A stretch of DNA of 64,000 nucleotides from Thermoleophilaceae bacterium. Its GTDB lineage: Bacteria; Actinomycetota; Thermoleophilia; Solirubrobacterales; Thermoleophilaceae. This document shows positions 15,210 to 23,484 of this stretch, one piece after another. The DNA is taken from the NCBI GenBank assembly GCA_030446485.1, contig JAUJNF010000003.1, positions 62,001 through 126,000 on the forward strand. Reading direction: 5' to 3'. Below the pieces are notes generated by a model. That model did not search any database and was not told where the DNA came from. It saw only the letters and a program-made list of their open reading frames with translations. The stretch's first letter is position 1, and every line of letters begins with the position of its first letter. The translations under genes were made by a program, and so were the position numbers.

Positions 15210-17363
15210 ATGCGCAGGCTCGCCGACCTAGCCCACAACCGCCCACGACGCGTCCTGTTGATTGCCTTCGCCTGCGCCCTGGTGGCCGCCGCCCTGGGCG
15301 GCTCGGTGGCCGAGCGCCTCGATCCGTACGGAGCGGAGGATCCGGCCACCGAGAGCAGCCGCGCCGTCGAACGCCTCGAGCGCGCCGGCGGGATCGACCC
15401 GCACGTGGGGCTCGTGGCCCTGATCGAGACGCCGGGGCCGGTGGCCTCGTCCGCTGGTCGCGCAAAGGTCGAGCAGGTCGCGGACCTGGTGGCGAGCGAC
15501 GCGGCCGTGGGTCGCGTGACCACGACCTTCACCACGCGCGACCCGGCGCTCGTGTCGAAGGACGGACGCTCGACCTACATCGTCGCCAACTTCGCGCCGG
15601 TGTCGGACAAGGAGCAGCAGGAGGCCTCGGAGCGCGTTCAGGAGCGCCTCGCCGGAGTCGAGGGCGTCTCGCTCGGCGGCCCCGGGGCGGCCAGCGCCCA
15701 GATCAACGAGACCGTGGCCGAGGATCTGACCAGAGCCGAGCTAATCGCCTTCCCCGCGCTGTTCATCCTCTCGCTCATCTTCTTCCGGGGTGCCGTGGCC
15801 GCACTGCTGCCGCCGCTCGTGGGCGGCCTGGCCATCGTCGGCACCTTCTTCGCCCTGCGCCTCGCCAGCGAGATGGGCTCGATCTCGGTGTTCGCGCTGA
15901 ACCTCACAACCGGGCTGGGGCTCGGCCTGGCGATCGACTACAGCCTGTTCATCGTGTCGCGTTACCGGGAGGAGATCGCGCGTACCGGACCCGGCCGCGA
16001 GGCGCTGCGGCGCACGCTGGCCACCGCGGGCCGCACCGTGCTCTTCAGCTCGTTGACCGTATCGGCGGCGCTTGCCTCGCTGCTCGTCTTCCCACAGCGC
16101 TTCCTTTACTCAATGGGACTCGGCGGCATGATCGTGGCGCTGATCGCCGCGGCCGTGGCCCTGCTCGTGCTGCCCGCCATCCTCGCGCTGCTCGGCAACC
16201 GGGTGAACGCCCTGGCGCCACGCCGGCTGCAGCGCGCCGCCGAACGCGAGGCCGCTCCGGACTCCGCCGGGGCCTGGTACCGCCTGTCACGGTTGGTGAT
16301 GCGCCGGCCCGGACGCGTGGCGATCGTCAGCGGCGCGGTGCTGATCGCGCTCGGCACGCCGTTCCTGGGCATCCGCTTGACGGCCGTGGACGCGAGCGTG
16401 CTGCCCGAGGAGGCGAGCGCCCGCCAGGTGGACACCGCGCTGAAGCGCGACTTCCCGCCCAACCACGAGCAGCCGATCCTCCTGGCCGTCGACGCCCCGG
16501 CGGGCGTGGCCGTGAACGACTTCGCCGCCGGGCTGCGCGACACCCCTGGCGTGGCGGCGGTGCTGCCCGCCGAGCGCGCCGGGTCCGGCACGTCGCTCGT
16601 ACGAGTGGTTCCCGACCAGGGCTTCCTCGAGGAGCGTTCACAGAGCCTGGTGCGGGAGCTCCGACAGGCCGAGGCGCCCTTCGACGTGCTGGTGGGCGGC
16701 GGCACGGCCGAGTTCGTCGACCAGAAGTCGAGCCTCGCGAGCCACCTGCCGCTCGTGTTCACGATCATCGCGGCGGCCACCATCCTGGTGCTCTTCCTGA
16801 TGACGGGTTCGATCGTGCTGCCGATCAAGGCGCTGGTGATGAACGTGCTCACTCTGAGCGCCACGTTCGGGCTGCTGGTGCTGATCTTCCAGGACGGGCG
16901 CTTCGAGGGGCTGCTCGACTACACGTCGCAGGGTGCGCTCGAGAGCTCCCAGCCGGTGCTGCTGTTCGCGGTGGCCTTCGGCCTGTCAACGGACTACGGC
17001 GTGTTCCTGCTGTCGCGCATCAAGGAGGCGCGCGACGCCGGCGCGAGCGACTCCGAGGCGGTGGCCGTGGGGCTGGAGCGAACGGGCCGGATCGTAACCG
17101 CCGCGGCCGTGCTGTTCGCGGTGGCGTTCGGGGCGTTCGCCACGTCGCAGATCATCTTCATCAAGGAGGTGGGCGTGGGCACCGCGCTGGCGGTGCTGAT
17201 CGACGCCTCGATCATCCGGGCCTTCCTCGTGCCGTCGCTCATGGAGCTGCTCGGTAGCCGCAACTGGTGGGCCCCGCGCCCGCTCGCACGGCTGTACGAG
17301 CGCTTCGGGCTGAGGGAGGGCGACGCGCGGGTGGCGCGGGCGCCGGGAGCCGTGAAGGCGTGA
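15210..17363 (+). CDS. MMPL/RND-family exporter
   Basis: This protein of about 717 residues has the MMPL layout. One N-terminal helix is followed by a porter domain, five or six helices, a second porter domain and a second helix set. The conserved loops AIDYSLFIVSRYREE and STDYGVFLLSRIKEA carry the Asp-Tyr pairs of the proton relay. Such proteins export lipids, siderophores or drugs across the inner membrane. ATG 15210 is chosen for the GAGGAG about six bases upstream; the frame is open to 15159. It is coupled to the downstream thioesterase by a GTGA overlap and is probably repressed by the upstream TetR protein. Confidence 0.9.
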   Translation: MRRLADLAHNRPRRVLLIAFACALVAAALGGSVAERLDPYGAEDPATESSRAVERLERAGGIDPHVGLVALIETPGPVASSAGRAKVEQVADLVASDAAVGRVTTTFTTRDPALVSKDGRSTYIVANFAPVSDKEQQEASERVQERLAGVEGVSLGGPGAASAQINETVAEDLTRAELIAFPALFILSLIFFRGAVAALLPPLVGGLAIVGTFFALRLASEMGSISVFALNLTTGLGLGLAIDYSLFIVSRYREEIARTGPGREALRRTLATAGRTVLFSSLTVSAALASLLVFPQRFLYSMGLGGMIVALIAAAVALLVLPAILALLGNRVNALAPRRLQRAAEREAAPDSAGAWYRLSRLVMRRPGRVAIVSGAVLIALGTPFLGIRLTAVDASVLPEEASARQVDTALKRDFPPNHEQPILLAVDAPAGVAVNDFAAGLRDTPGVAAVLPAERAGSGTSLVRVVPDQGFLEERSQSLVRELRQAEAPFDVLVGGGTAEFVDQKSSLASHLPLVFTIIAAATILVLFLMTGSIVLPIKALVMNVLTLSATFGLLVLIFQDGRFEGLLDYTSQGALESSQPVLLFAVAFGLSTDYGVFLLSRIKEARDAGASDSEAVAVGLERTGRIVTAAAVLFAVAFGAFATSQIIFIKEVGVGTALAVLIDASIIRAFLVPSLMELLGSRNWWAPRPLARLYERFGLREGDARVARAPGAVKA

Positions 17364-18166
17364 GCTCCTTCGACGCGGACACCGCGCTCGAGCCTCGGGG
17401 AGCAGGTCTGTTCGTAGGCCACATCGAGCGCCGGTGGTGGGTCGACCGCGGCCCGAACGGCGGGTACCTGGCGGCGATCGTGCTGCGCGCCCTGACCCTG
17501 ACCGTCGGCGACGCGGAGCGAGCTCCCCGCTCACTGACGGTGCACTACGCGGCCGTGCCCGAGGAGGGGCCGGTGCGAGTGGAGTGCTCGGTCGAGCGAT
17601 CGGGGCGGTCGGTGGCCTCGCTCTCGGCCCGGGTCGTCCAGGGTGAGCGGCTGGTGGCAATGGCGCTGGCCGCCTTCTCGAAGAGCTGGCCGGGCGTCGA
17701 CTACGCCGACGCCGTCATGCCGGACGTGCCGGCGCCCGAGGATCTCGAGACGGTTGCGCCCGGGCCGTTGCGTCCACCCTTCCTCTCGAACTTCGACATG
17801 AGGTGGGCCGTCGGTGGCCTGCCGCTGTCGGGATCCGAGAGCGCGCGGGCCGGGGGCTGGCTCAGGCCGGTCGACCCGCGCCCGGCCGACGCGGTGCTCG
17901 TGGCCGCGCTCACCGACGCGTGGGCGCCGTCACCCTTCTCGCGCCTGACCGTGCCGGCCGCCGCCCCGACCATCGACCTGACGATCCACTTCCGCTCTCC
18001 CCTTCCACTGCCGGCGCCCCGGGACGACGACTTCTACCTCGGCGTGTTCACTTCGCGCACCGCGGCCGGCGGCTTCTTCGAGGAGGACGGCGAGATCTGG
18101 TCCCGCGCCGGCGTGCTTCTTGCTCAGTCGCGGCAGCTGGCGCTGCTGCTGCCCGCGCCCGGCTGA
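17360..18166 (+). CDS. Acyl-CoA thioesterase-like double hot-dog protein
   Basis: This 268-residue protein has two hot-dog halves, as in the TesB-like/4HBT_3 family, which cleave acyl-CoA thioesters. WWVDRGPNGGYLAAIVLRAL (about residues 27-46) is the first hot-dog helix with its Gly-Gly-Tyr turn. Strands such as SLTVHYAAVP follow, and the second half begins near TIDLTIHFRSPLP. The GTG start overlaps the MMPL stop (GTGA), so the two are translationally coupled. Pairing of a lipid exporter with a thioesterase suggests handling of an acyl substrate. Confidence 0.75.
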   Translation: MSSFDADTALEPRGAGLFVGHIERRWWVDRGPNGGYLAAIVLRALTLTVGDAERAPRSLTVHYAAVPEEGPVRVECSVERSGRSVASLSARVVQGERLVAMALAAFSKSWPGVDYADAVMPDVPAPEDLETVAPGPLRPPFLSNFDMRWAVGGLPLSGSESARAGGWLRPVDPRPADAVLVAALTDAWAPSPFSRLTVPAAAPTIDLTIHFRSPLPLPAPRDDDFYLGVFTSRTAAGGFFEEDGEIWSRAGVLLAQSRQLALLLPAPG

Positions 18167-18228
18167 GGCGTCGGGTCGAGGGCGCTCATCCTCGTCGAGA
18201 TCCTGGTCCGAGCCTTCGGCGGTCCGCG

Positions 18229-19206
18229 CTAGCCGTCGTGATCGGCGTCGCCGTCGTCCTGGTCCTTGTCGCCGTGCCGATCGTCGTCGTGGTTGTCGTG
18301 CCCGTACCCGTAGGCGTTCCCGTTACTGCCGCCGTTGCCCTTGCCCTCGCCGCCGGAGCCGTCGTCGTCGCCCCCGTCGCCCCCAACGCTGCCGCCTCCT
18401 CCGCCGCCTCCGGTGCTGCCGCCACCACCGCTTCCGCCTCCACCGACGTCACTACCGCCGCCGTCGCCATTGCCACCTCCGGTGCCGCCGCCAGCGCCGC
18501 CGCCTCCGCCGCCGCGGCCTCGCCCGGTGCCTCCGCCGCCGCGTGGGCCCTGACCCCGGCCATCGTCTCGGTCGTCTCTGCGAGCCCGGCGGCGCCGTTC
18601 GTCACCGCGCCCGGGGCCGACGGCGTCACGACGGCCCGCACGGCGCTTCGCCCTACGGACCTCGCGGGCATCCCGTTCCTCGCCGCGCCGAGATGCGCCG
18701 CTGTCGCGCCCGTCATTCGTGTCGCCGCGATCGCCGGCAGCTCCAGGGCCGGGGTCGCCGCCGCTCGCTCCGGGCGCGCCCGGGACGGCATCGGCGGGCT
18801 GCGAGCGAGCCGCCCCGCCTCCCCCTGGGTCACCGCCTCCGGAGACGGCCAGCCCCCCGCCGAGCGCTGCGACGCCGACCGCCCCGGCCACGACCGCCAG
18901 CTTCGCGGCGCCGATCTTGGCGACGAGGCCGGCACCGAGCCCACCGCCGCCCAGCCCGGCGGCTCCCGACCCGCCCCCGATCACACCGAGGGCACTCGCC
19001 TTTAGCCCCAGGGTGGGCACGACCGGAAGCACGAGCGCCAGCATCTGGCTCTGCTCACGCACGCGGGCGCGGTATGCGCCACATCCGGCACAGCCGGCGA
19101 CGTGGCTGCGCACGACCCACCGGCCGCGGAGCCCGAACCCCCCCGCCGCCACCTCCTCGCGCACGTGCGCGCACGGGACGTCGCCCCCTGAGAAGCGCCC
19201 GGACAT
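18229..19206 (-). CDS. Zinc-finger (anti-sigma-like) membrane protein with Gly-rich tail
   Basis: It has about 325 residues from ATG 19206; TTG 19239 (giving MKSILSTLQRAMSGRF) is an alternative. The N-terminus has PCAHVREEV and HVAGCAGCGAYRARV, a His-x3-Cys-x2-Cys zinc-finger of the zf-HC2 type seen in anti-sigma factors. One membrane helix (KLAVVAGAVGVAALGGGLAV) follows. The last 200 residues are low complexity: Arg/Asp-rich, then Gly/Ser-rich, then His/Asp-rich. The block before the zinc finger resembles the end of sigma-factor region 4, so this may be a truncated sigma factor with its zinc tail. No partner sigma gene is adjacent. The opposite-strand frames are shadows of the repeats. Confidence 0.6.
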   Translation of the reverse strand: MSGRFSGGDVPCAHVREEVAAGGFGLRGRWVVRSHVAGCAGCGAYRARVREQSQMLALVLPVVPTLGLKASALGVIGGGSGAAGLGGGGLGAGLVAKIGAAKLAVVAGAVGVAALGGGLAVSGGGDPGGGGAARSQPADAVPGAPGASGGDPGPGAAGDRGDTNDGRDSGASRRGEERDAREVRRAKRRAGRRDAVGPGRGDERRRRARRDDRDDGRGQGPRGGGGTGRGRGGGGGGAGGGTGGGNGDGGGSDVGGGGSGGGGSTGGGGGGGSVGGDGGDDDGSGGEGKGNGGSNGNAYGYGHDNHDDDRHGDKDQDDGDADHDG

Positions 19207-19336
19207 CGCCCGCTGGAGGGTGGAGAGGATCGACTTCAATTGAGAGGCTCGGGGGCGGGCACGTAGGAGACGGTTCTGTCCATCCAAGCTTGAACGCCGG
19301 GAGCGCTTGGAAGTTGGGTAGTTAAGGTTCGTTTCC

Positions 19337-20257
19337 GTGGGCCGCGTCGACTCGTTCACCTTCGAGGGGAACCGCCTCGTCTACGAGGACTACGGGTCCG
19401 GCCCGCGCACCTTCGTGCTGCTGCCCGGCCTGCTGCTGTCACGGCAGATGCATGCGCCGCTTGCCGAGTCCCTGGCGGCCCGGGGCAACCGGGTGATCTG
19501 CCTGGACCTTCTCGGTCACGGCGAGTCCGATCGCCCGGAGGGCCTCTCGCGCTACTCGATGCCGATCTTCGGCACCCAGGTCGTGGGCCTGCTCGACCAT
19601 CTCGGGCTCCACGAGGCAGTGGTGGGCGGCACCTCGCTCGGAGCCAACGTCACGCTCGACGTGGCGGTGCGAGCCCCCAACCGCCTGCGCGGGATGGTGG
19701 TCGAGATGCCGGTGCTCGACAACGCGCTGGTGGCCTGTGCGGTGGCCTTCACGCCGCTGATGGTGGGGCTCACTCTGGGGGGCCCGGCGGCGCGGCTGCT
19801 GGCACGGGCCACGCGGCTCGTGCCCCGCGGGGCCAGCCATCTGAGCGACACGGTGCTCGACTGGGTCAGCCAGGATCCGGGTCCGTCGGCGTCGGTCCTC
19901 GAGGGCCTCTTCTTCGACCGGATAGCGCCCACGCACGCCGAACGGCGCACCATCGAGACCCGAGCGCTGGTGCTCGGCCACGATCGCGACCCCATCCACC
20001 CCTTCTCGGACGCCGACGAGCTCGTCGCCGAGCTGCGCAACGCGCGCATCGTGCGGGCGAGGTCGCTGCTCGAGCTGCGCGTCCGGCCCCAGCGGCTCAC
20101 CGGAGAGATAGGCCGCTTCCTCGACGACTGCTGGCGGCCCGCGCCCGCCCGGGGCCGCCGCTCGAGCGCCGGTGCGCGCTCTCGAAAGTCGGCCGGCAGC
20201 GGGCGCAGCGGACGGACGCCGGCGCGCTCCACTCGCGTCCGGCGGGCCTCCGCCTAG
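19337..20257 (+). CDS. Alpha/beta hydrolase
   Basis: The 306-residue protein has FVLLPGLLLSR as the oxyanion region and the nucleophile elbow GGTSLGANVTLD. LVLGHDRDPIHPFSDAD supplies the acid. I see no canonical catalytic His near residue 240, where SLLELRVRP stands instead, so the His of DPIHP may serve or activity may be altered. The last 35 residues are Arg/Ser-rich and possibly disordered. The GTG start is divergent from the zinc-finger gene, with a shared spacer of about 130 bases that includes a possible -10, TAGTTA (19319-19324). The substrate is unknown. Confidence 0.8.
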   Translation: MGRVDSFTFEGNRLVYEDYGSGPRTFVLLPGLLLSRQMHAPLAESLAARGNRVICLDLLGHGESDRPEGLSRYSMPIFGTQVVGLLDHLGLHEAVVGGTSLGANVTLDVAVRAPNRLRGMVVEMPVLDNALVACAVAFTPLMVGLTLGGPAARLLARATRLVPRGASHLSDTVLDWVSQDPGPSASVLEGLFFDRIAPTHAERRTIETRALVLGHDRDPIHPFSDADELVAELRNARIVRARSLLELRVRPQRLTGEIGRFLDDCWRPAPARGRRSSAGARSRKSAGSGRSGRTPARSTRVRRASA

Positions 20258-20309
20258 AGTCGCTCACCTGGCCTCGGCCGCCGTAGGGCCGCCGCTACCC
20301 TACGCGCCG

Positions 20310-21020
20310 GTGTCCACGCGCAAGGAGCAGAAGGAGGCGCTCAGGCGGGAGCGCCTCGAGAAACAGCAACGGGCTCAGGCGGCCGCGCGGCGCAAGCGCA
20401 TCGTCGGCCTGGGCGCTGCGGCGGTCCTGGCCCTGGCCGCGGTGGTGGCCCTCGCGGTGGTGGCGTTCTCGGGGGGCGATGAGGGCGGCGGTGGGGGATC
20501 GGCGCTCTACCCGGACGGCGGCAAGCTCCCGGCCATTCAGGACACCGAGTTGAGCGCCGCGGCGAAGGCCGCGGGCTGCACGGTGACGGACGAGCAGGCC
20601 GAGGGCAACAACCACGTGGAGGGCAAGGTCACCTACAAGGCCAACCCGCCGCACTCGGGCGATCACAACATCGAGGCGGTGGAGGAGCAGCTCTTCGAGG
20701 AGACGCCCCCGACCGAGAACTGGGTGCACTCGCTCGAGCACGGCCGGCTCGTCGTGCAGTTCAAGAAGGAGCTGCCCCCCGAGGTGCGTGCCAACCTCAA
20801 GGTCTTCTACGACATGGATCCGTTCCATATGATGGTCATGCCGAACATCACGAAGATGCCCTTCGAGCTCGCCGTTACCGCGTGGACGCGCGATCCCCAG
20901 CCGCTCGGCACCGGCCATCTTCTCGGCTGCCCCAAGGTCAACGATCGGACCTACGACGCTCTTGCTGCCTTCCGAACGCGATACCGGGACAACGACATCC
21001 CGCCAGAGAACGTCCCGTAG
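20310..21020 (+). CDS. DUF3105 membrane-anchored protein
   Basis: The product has 236 residues from GTG 20310. A strongly basic N-terminal helix (RKEQKEALRRERLEKQQRAQ) and one membrane helix (about 30-52) are followed by an exported domain of about 170 residues. VTYKANPPHSGDHN and VHSLEHGRLVVQF are the DUF3105 hallmarks, with several His residues that could bind metal. The function of this family is unknown. An upstream frame extension lies in the preceding gene and its spacer and is not supported. It is followed by an exported amidase in the same direction. Confidence 0.82.
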   Translation: MSTRKEQKEALRRERLEKQQRAQAAARRKRIVGLGAAAVLALAAVVALAVVAFSGGDEGGGGGSALYPDGGKLPAIQDTELSAAAKAAGCTVTDEQAEGNNHVEGKVTYKANPPHSGDHNIEAVEEQLFEETPPTENWVHSLEHGRLVVQFKKELPPEVRANLKVFYDMDPFHMMVMPNITKMPFELAVTAWTRDPQPLGTGHLLGCPKVNDRTYDALAAFRTRYRDNDIPPENVP

Positions 21021-21056
21021 TCCGGGGCGGCGAGAGACCGAGCGCCGAGGCCGCTC

Positions 21057-22814
21057 TTGAAGCGCCTGCTCACTCTCCTGAGCGCGCTGGGACTGGTCGG
21101 TCTGTGGATTGTCGCGGGCCCGGCCGTGTCCGGTGCGCCGTACATCCCCGAGCCGGACGCGTTCGAGCTCGTGCCCGACTCGGGCCATCGCGTGGGCAGC
21201 GCCGCCGCGGCCGGGCCCGTCGTCTCGCGTGAGCTGCGCACGCCCAAGCGCTACAACGTGATGGGCTTCCGCTGGCGCGGAGGCGAGGCCGACATCGCGG
21301 TGCGAACCCGGCTCGGGGACGGGGCCTGGAGCGACTGGACGCCGGTTCCGGCGCACGCCGATCATGCCCCCGACCCGGGGCGCGGCGAGCCCCTATCCGG
21401 CACGAGCTCCGACCCCATCTGGGCGGGCGAGGCCGACAGGCTCCAATACCGCTCGTCGCGCCGGCTCGAGGGGCTGCGCCTCCACTTCGTGAACACGAGG
21501 GGCACCGCCACCGCCGCAGATCGCGCGCGCACCGGCCTGCGCCGTCTGGTGAACCGCGGAGCCATCGCGGTCGGTGGCCTGGCCCGGGCGCAGCCGGGCG
21601 GCGAGCGGCCGCCCATCGCCCGCCGCTCGAGCTGGGGAGGCAACCGCCATTGTGCGCCGCGCGCGCGGCCGAGCACCGGAACGGTCCGGGCCGCGCTCGT
21701 GCACCACACCGTGAACACCAACGGCTACACGGCGGCGGACGTGCCGGCCATGATCCTCGGCATCTGTCGCTACCACCGCGACTCCAACGGGTGGGACGAC
21801 ATCGGCTACAACTTCGTCGTCGACCGCTTCGGGAAGATCTGGGAGGGTCGCGCCGGTGGCATCGACCGCGCCGTGATCGGCGCCCAGGCGCAGGGCTTCA
21901 ACTCCCAGACCACCGGGATCGCCAACCTCGGGACCCACACCGACGTACGGCAGGCGCGCGTCGCGCTCAACTCGATCGCGCGGTTGATTCGCTGGAAGCT
22001 GCCGCTCCACGGGCAGCCCACCTCGGGTCAGGTGACCGTGACCTCGGCCGGCGGGCCCGCGAGCCGCTACGCGGCCGGCCGGCAGGTATCGCTGCAGCGC
22101 GTCTCGGGCCACCGCGACACGGGCAGGACGGCCTGCCCGGGCGACGCGCTGTACGCGCAGCTACCGGACCTCCGGCGCCTCGTTGGGCAGGCGGGCTCCG
22201 CTCCGCCTGCGTCGAGGCCCGTCGTGTCCGCCACGCTGGCCCCTCGGCGCGCCACCCACGGTGAGACGGTCACCCTGAGCGGCAGCCTGGCAACGGGCGA
22301 CGCCCAGCCGCTGGCCGAAGCCCCGGTGCAGGCCCAGGAGCTCGTCGATGGTCGCTGGCGGACGCGGGCCACGGGCACCACGGACGGCTCCGGGGCCTTC
22401 CGAGTCGAGATCGTGGCCTCGGCTCGGGCCGTCTATCGCGCCCGCCACCCGGGCACGTCCTCCACGGGATCCTCCGCCTCGCGGCGCCTCCCGCTCGACG
22501 TGAAGCCGCGCTTCTCGCTCGGCGTCGAGGCCACCGACGGCGACGGGGGGACCGATATCAGCGGCACGATCACCCCCGCCAAGCCGGAGGTCTCGGTGCT
22601 GATCGAGCGGCGAACCGGCGGCGGGTTCGAACAGGAGGCGCTGCTGCAGGTGCGCCCTGGGCGCGATGGCGACTTCTCGGTCGCCTACCGCTTCGCCGAC
22701 GACGGCGAGTACCGCCTCTCGGCCCAGTTCGCCGGCGATGCGACCCACGCGGCGGGAGCGTCCGCGCCCCTGCCCGTGGTGGTGGGTGGCGGTGACGAGT
22801 CCGCAGGGCGCTGA
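21057..22814 (+). CDS. Secreted N-acetylmuramoyl-L-alanine amidase (PGRP type)
   Basis: This 585-residue exported protein cleaves the stem peptide from peptidoglycan. Residues 1-26 are a signal peptide. A region of about 150 residues precedes the catalytic domain (about 190-375), which shows ALVHHTVNTNGYTAADV, GYNFVVDRFGKIWEGRAGG and SGHRDTGRTACPGD. These contain the His, His and Cys zinc ligands of amidase_2/PGRP domains. Two Ig-like domains (about 390-480 and 490-575) follow and probably hold it to the wall. The start is TTG 21057. The next gene begins inside its last codons. Confidence 0.88.
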   Translation: MKRLLTLLSALGLVGLWIVAGPAVSGAPYIPEPDAFELVPDSGHRVGSAAAAGPVVSRELRTPKRYNVMGFRWRGGEADIAVRTRLGDGAWSDWTPVPAHADHAPDPGRGEPLSGTSSDPIWAGEADRLQYRSSRRLEGLRLHFVNTRGTATAADRARTGLRRLVNRGAIAVGGLARAQPGGERPPIARRSSWGGNRHCAPRARPSTGTVRAALVHHTVNTNGYTAADVPAMILGICRYHRDSNGWDDIGYNFVVDRFGKIWEGRAGGIDRAVIGAQAQGFNSQTTGIANLGTHTDVRQARVALNSIARLIRWKLPLHGQPTSGQVTVTSAGGPASRYAAGRQVSLQRVSGHRDTGRTACPGDALYAQLPDLRRLVGQAGSAPPASRPVVSATLAPRRATHGETVTLSGSLATGDAQPLAEAPVQAQELVDGRWRTRATGTTDGSGAFRVEIVASARAVYRARHPGTSSTGSSASRRLPLDVKPRFSLGVEATDGDGGTDISGTITPAKPEVSVLIERRTGGGFEQEALLQVRPGRDGDFSVAYRFADDGEYRLSAQFAGDATHAAGASAPLPVVVGGGDESAGR

Positions 22815-23484
22815 ACGGGGAGCCGCGGGCCGCCGCGCCGTGTACCTGACCGTTGGCAAGCGGGCGCTCGACCTGACGCTGGCCCTTGTCCTGCTGGCGC
22901 TCACCGCGCCGCTGTGGGCCGTGGTCGCGCTGGTGCTCGCCGCGGGAGGCCGCGGCCGCGTGCTGTTCACCCAGGTGCGGCCGGGCCTCGACGGACAGCC
23001 GTTCACCATCCTCAAGTTCCGCACGATGACCGACGCGCGGGACGAGCACGGCCGGCTGCTGCCCGACGAGCTGCGCCTGACCGCCCTGGGGCGCGTGATG
23101 CGCCGGACGTCGCTGGACGAGCTGCCCCAGCTGCTGAACGTCCTGCGCGGCGACCTCAGCCTGGTCGGGCCGCGCCCGCTGCTCATGGAGTACCTGCCGC
23201 TCTACACCCGCGAGCAGGCGCGGCGCCACGGAGTACGGCCCGGGATCACCGGCCTGGCCCAGGTGGAGGGTCGCAACGGGATCTCGTGGGAGGAGCGATT
23301 CGCGCTCGACGTGCACTATGTCGACAACGTCTCGATGGGGCTCGACATCGACATACTCCGGCGCACGCTGCGCCGGGTGCTGAGCGGCGAGGGCGTGACG
23401 TCGGGGTCCGCCGCCACCGTCGAGCGCTTCCGCGGCTCGGCGGCGACGGCGCCGCGACAGGCGTTCGAGGAAGTACGGCGATGA
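22792..23484 (+). CDS. Undecaprenyl-phosphate phosphoglycosyl transferase (PglC/WcaJ type)
   Basis: It is likely the first enzyme of a lipid-linked polysaccharide, moving a sugar-1-phosphate from a nucleotide sugar to undecaprenyl phosphate. The 230-residue size is that of the small monotopic class. A re-entrant hydrophobic helix (about 22-46) is followed by KFRTM, TSLDELPQLLNVLRG with the catalytic Asp-Glu pair, DLSLVGPRPLL and RPGITGLAQVEGRNG. The GTG start lies 23 bases inside the amidase gene, and the stop overlaps the next ATG (ATGA), so this is a tight operon. Confidence 0.92.
   Translation: MTSPQGAERGAAGRRAVYLTVGKRALDLTLALVLLALTAPLWAVVALVLAAGGRGRVLFTQVRPGLDGQPFTILKFRTMTDARDEHGRLLPDELRLTALGRVMRRTSLDELPQLLNVLRGDLSLVGPRPLLMEYLPLYTREQARRHGVRPGITGLAQVEGRNGISWEERFALDVHYVDNVSMGLDIDILRRTLRRVLSGEGVTSGSAATVERFRGSAATAPRQAFEEVRR

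Noticed and set aside
17803-19325. Plus-strand frames of about 400 residues rich in Ala or Arg
   Set aside because: They lie opposite the Gly-rich tail of the zinc-finger gene and run out of frame through the thioesterase gene; there are no protein-like segments.
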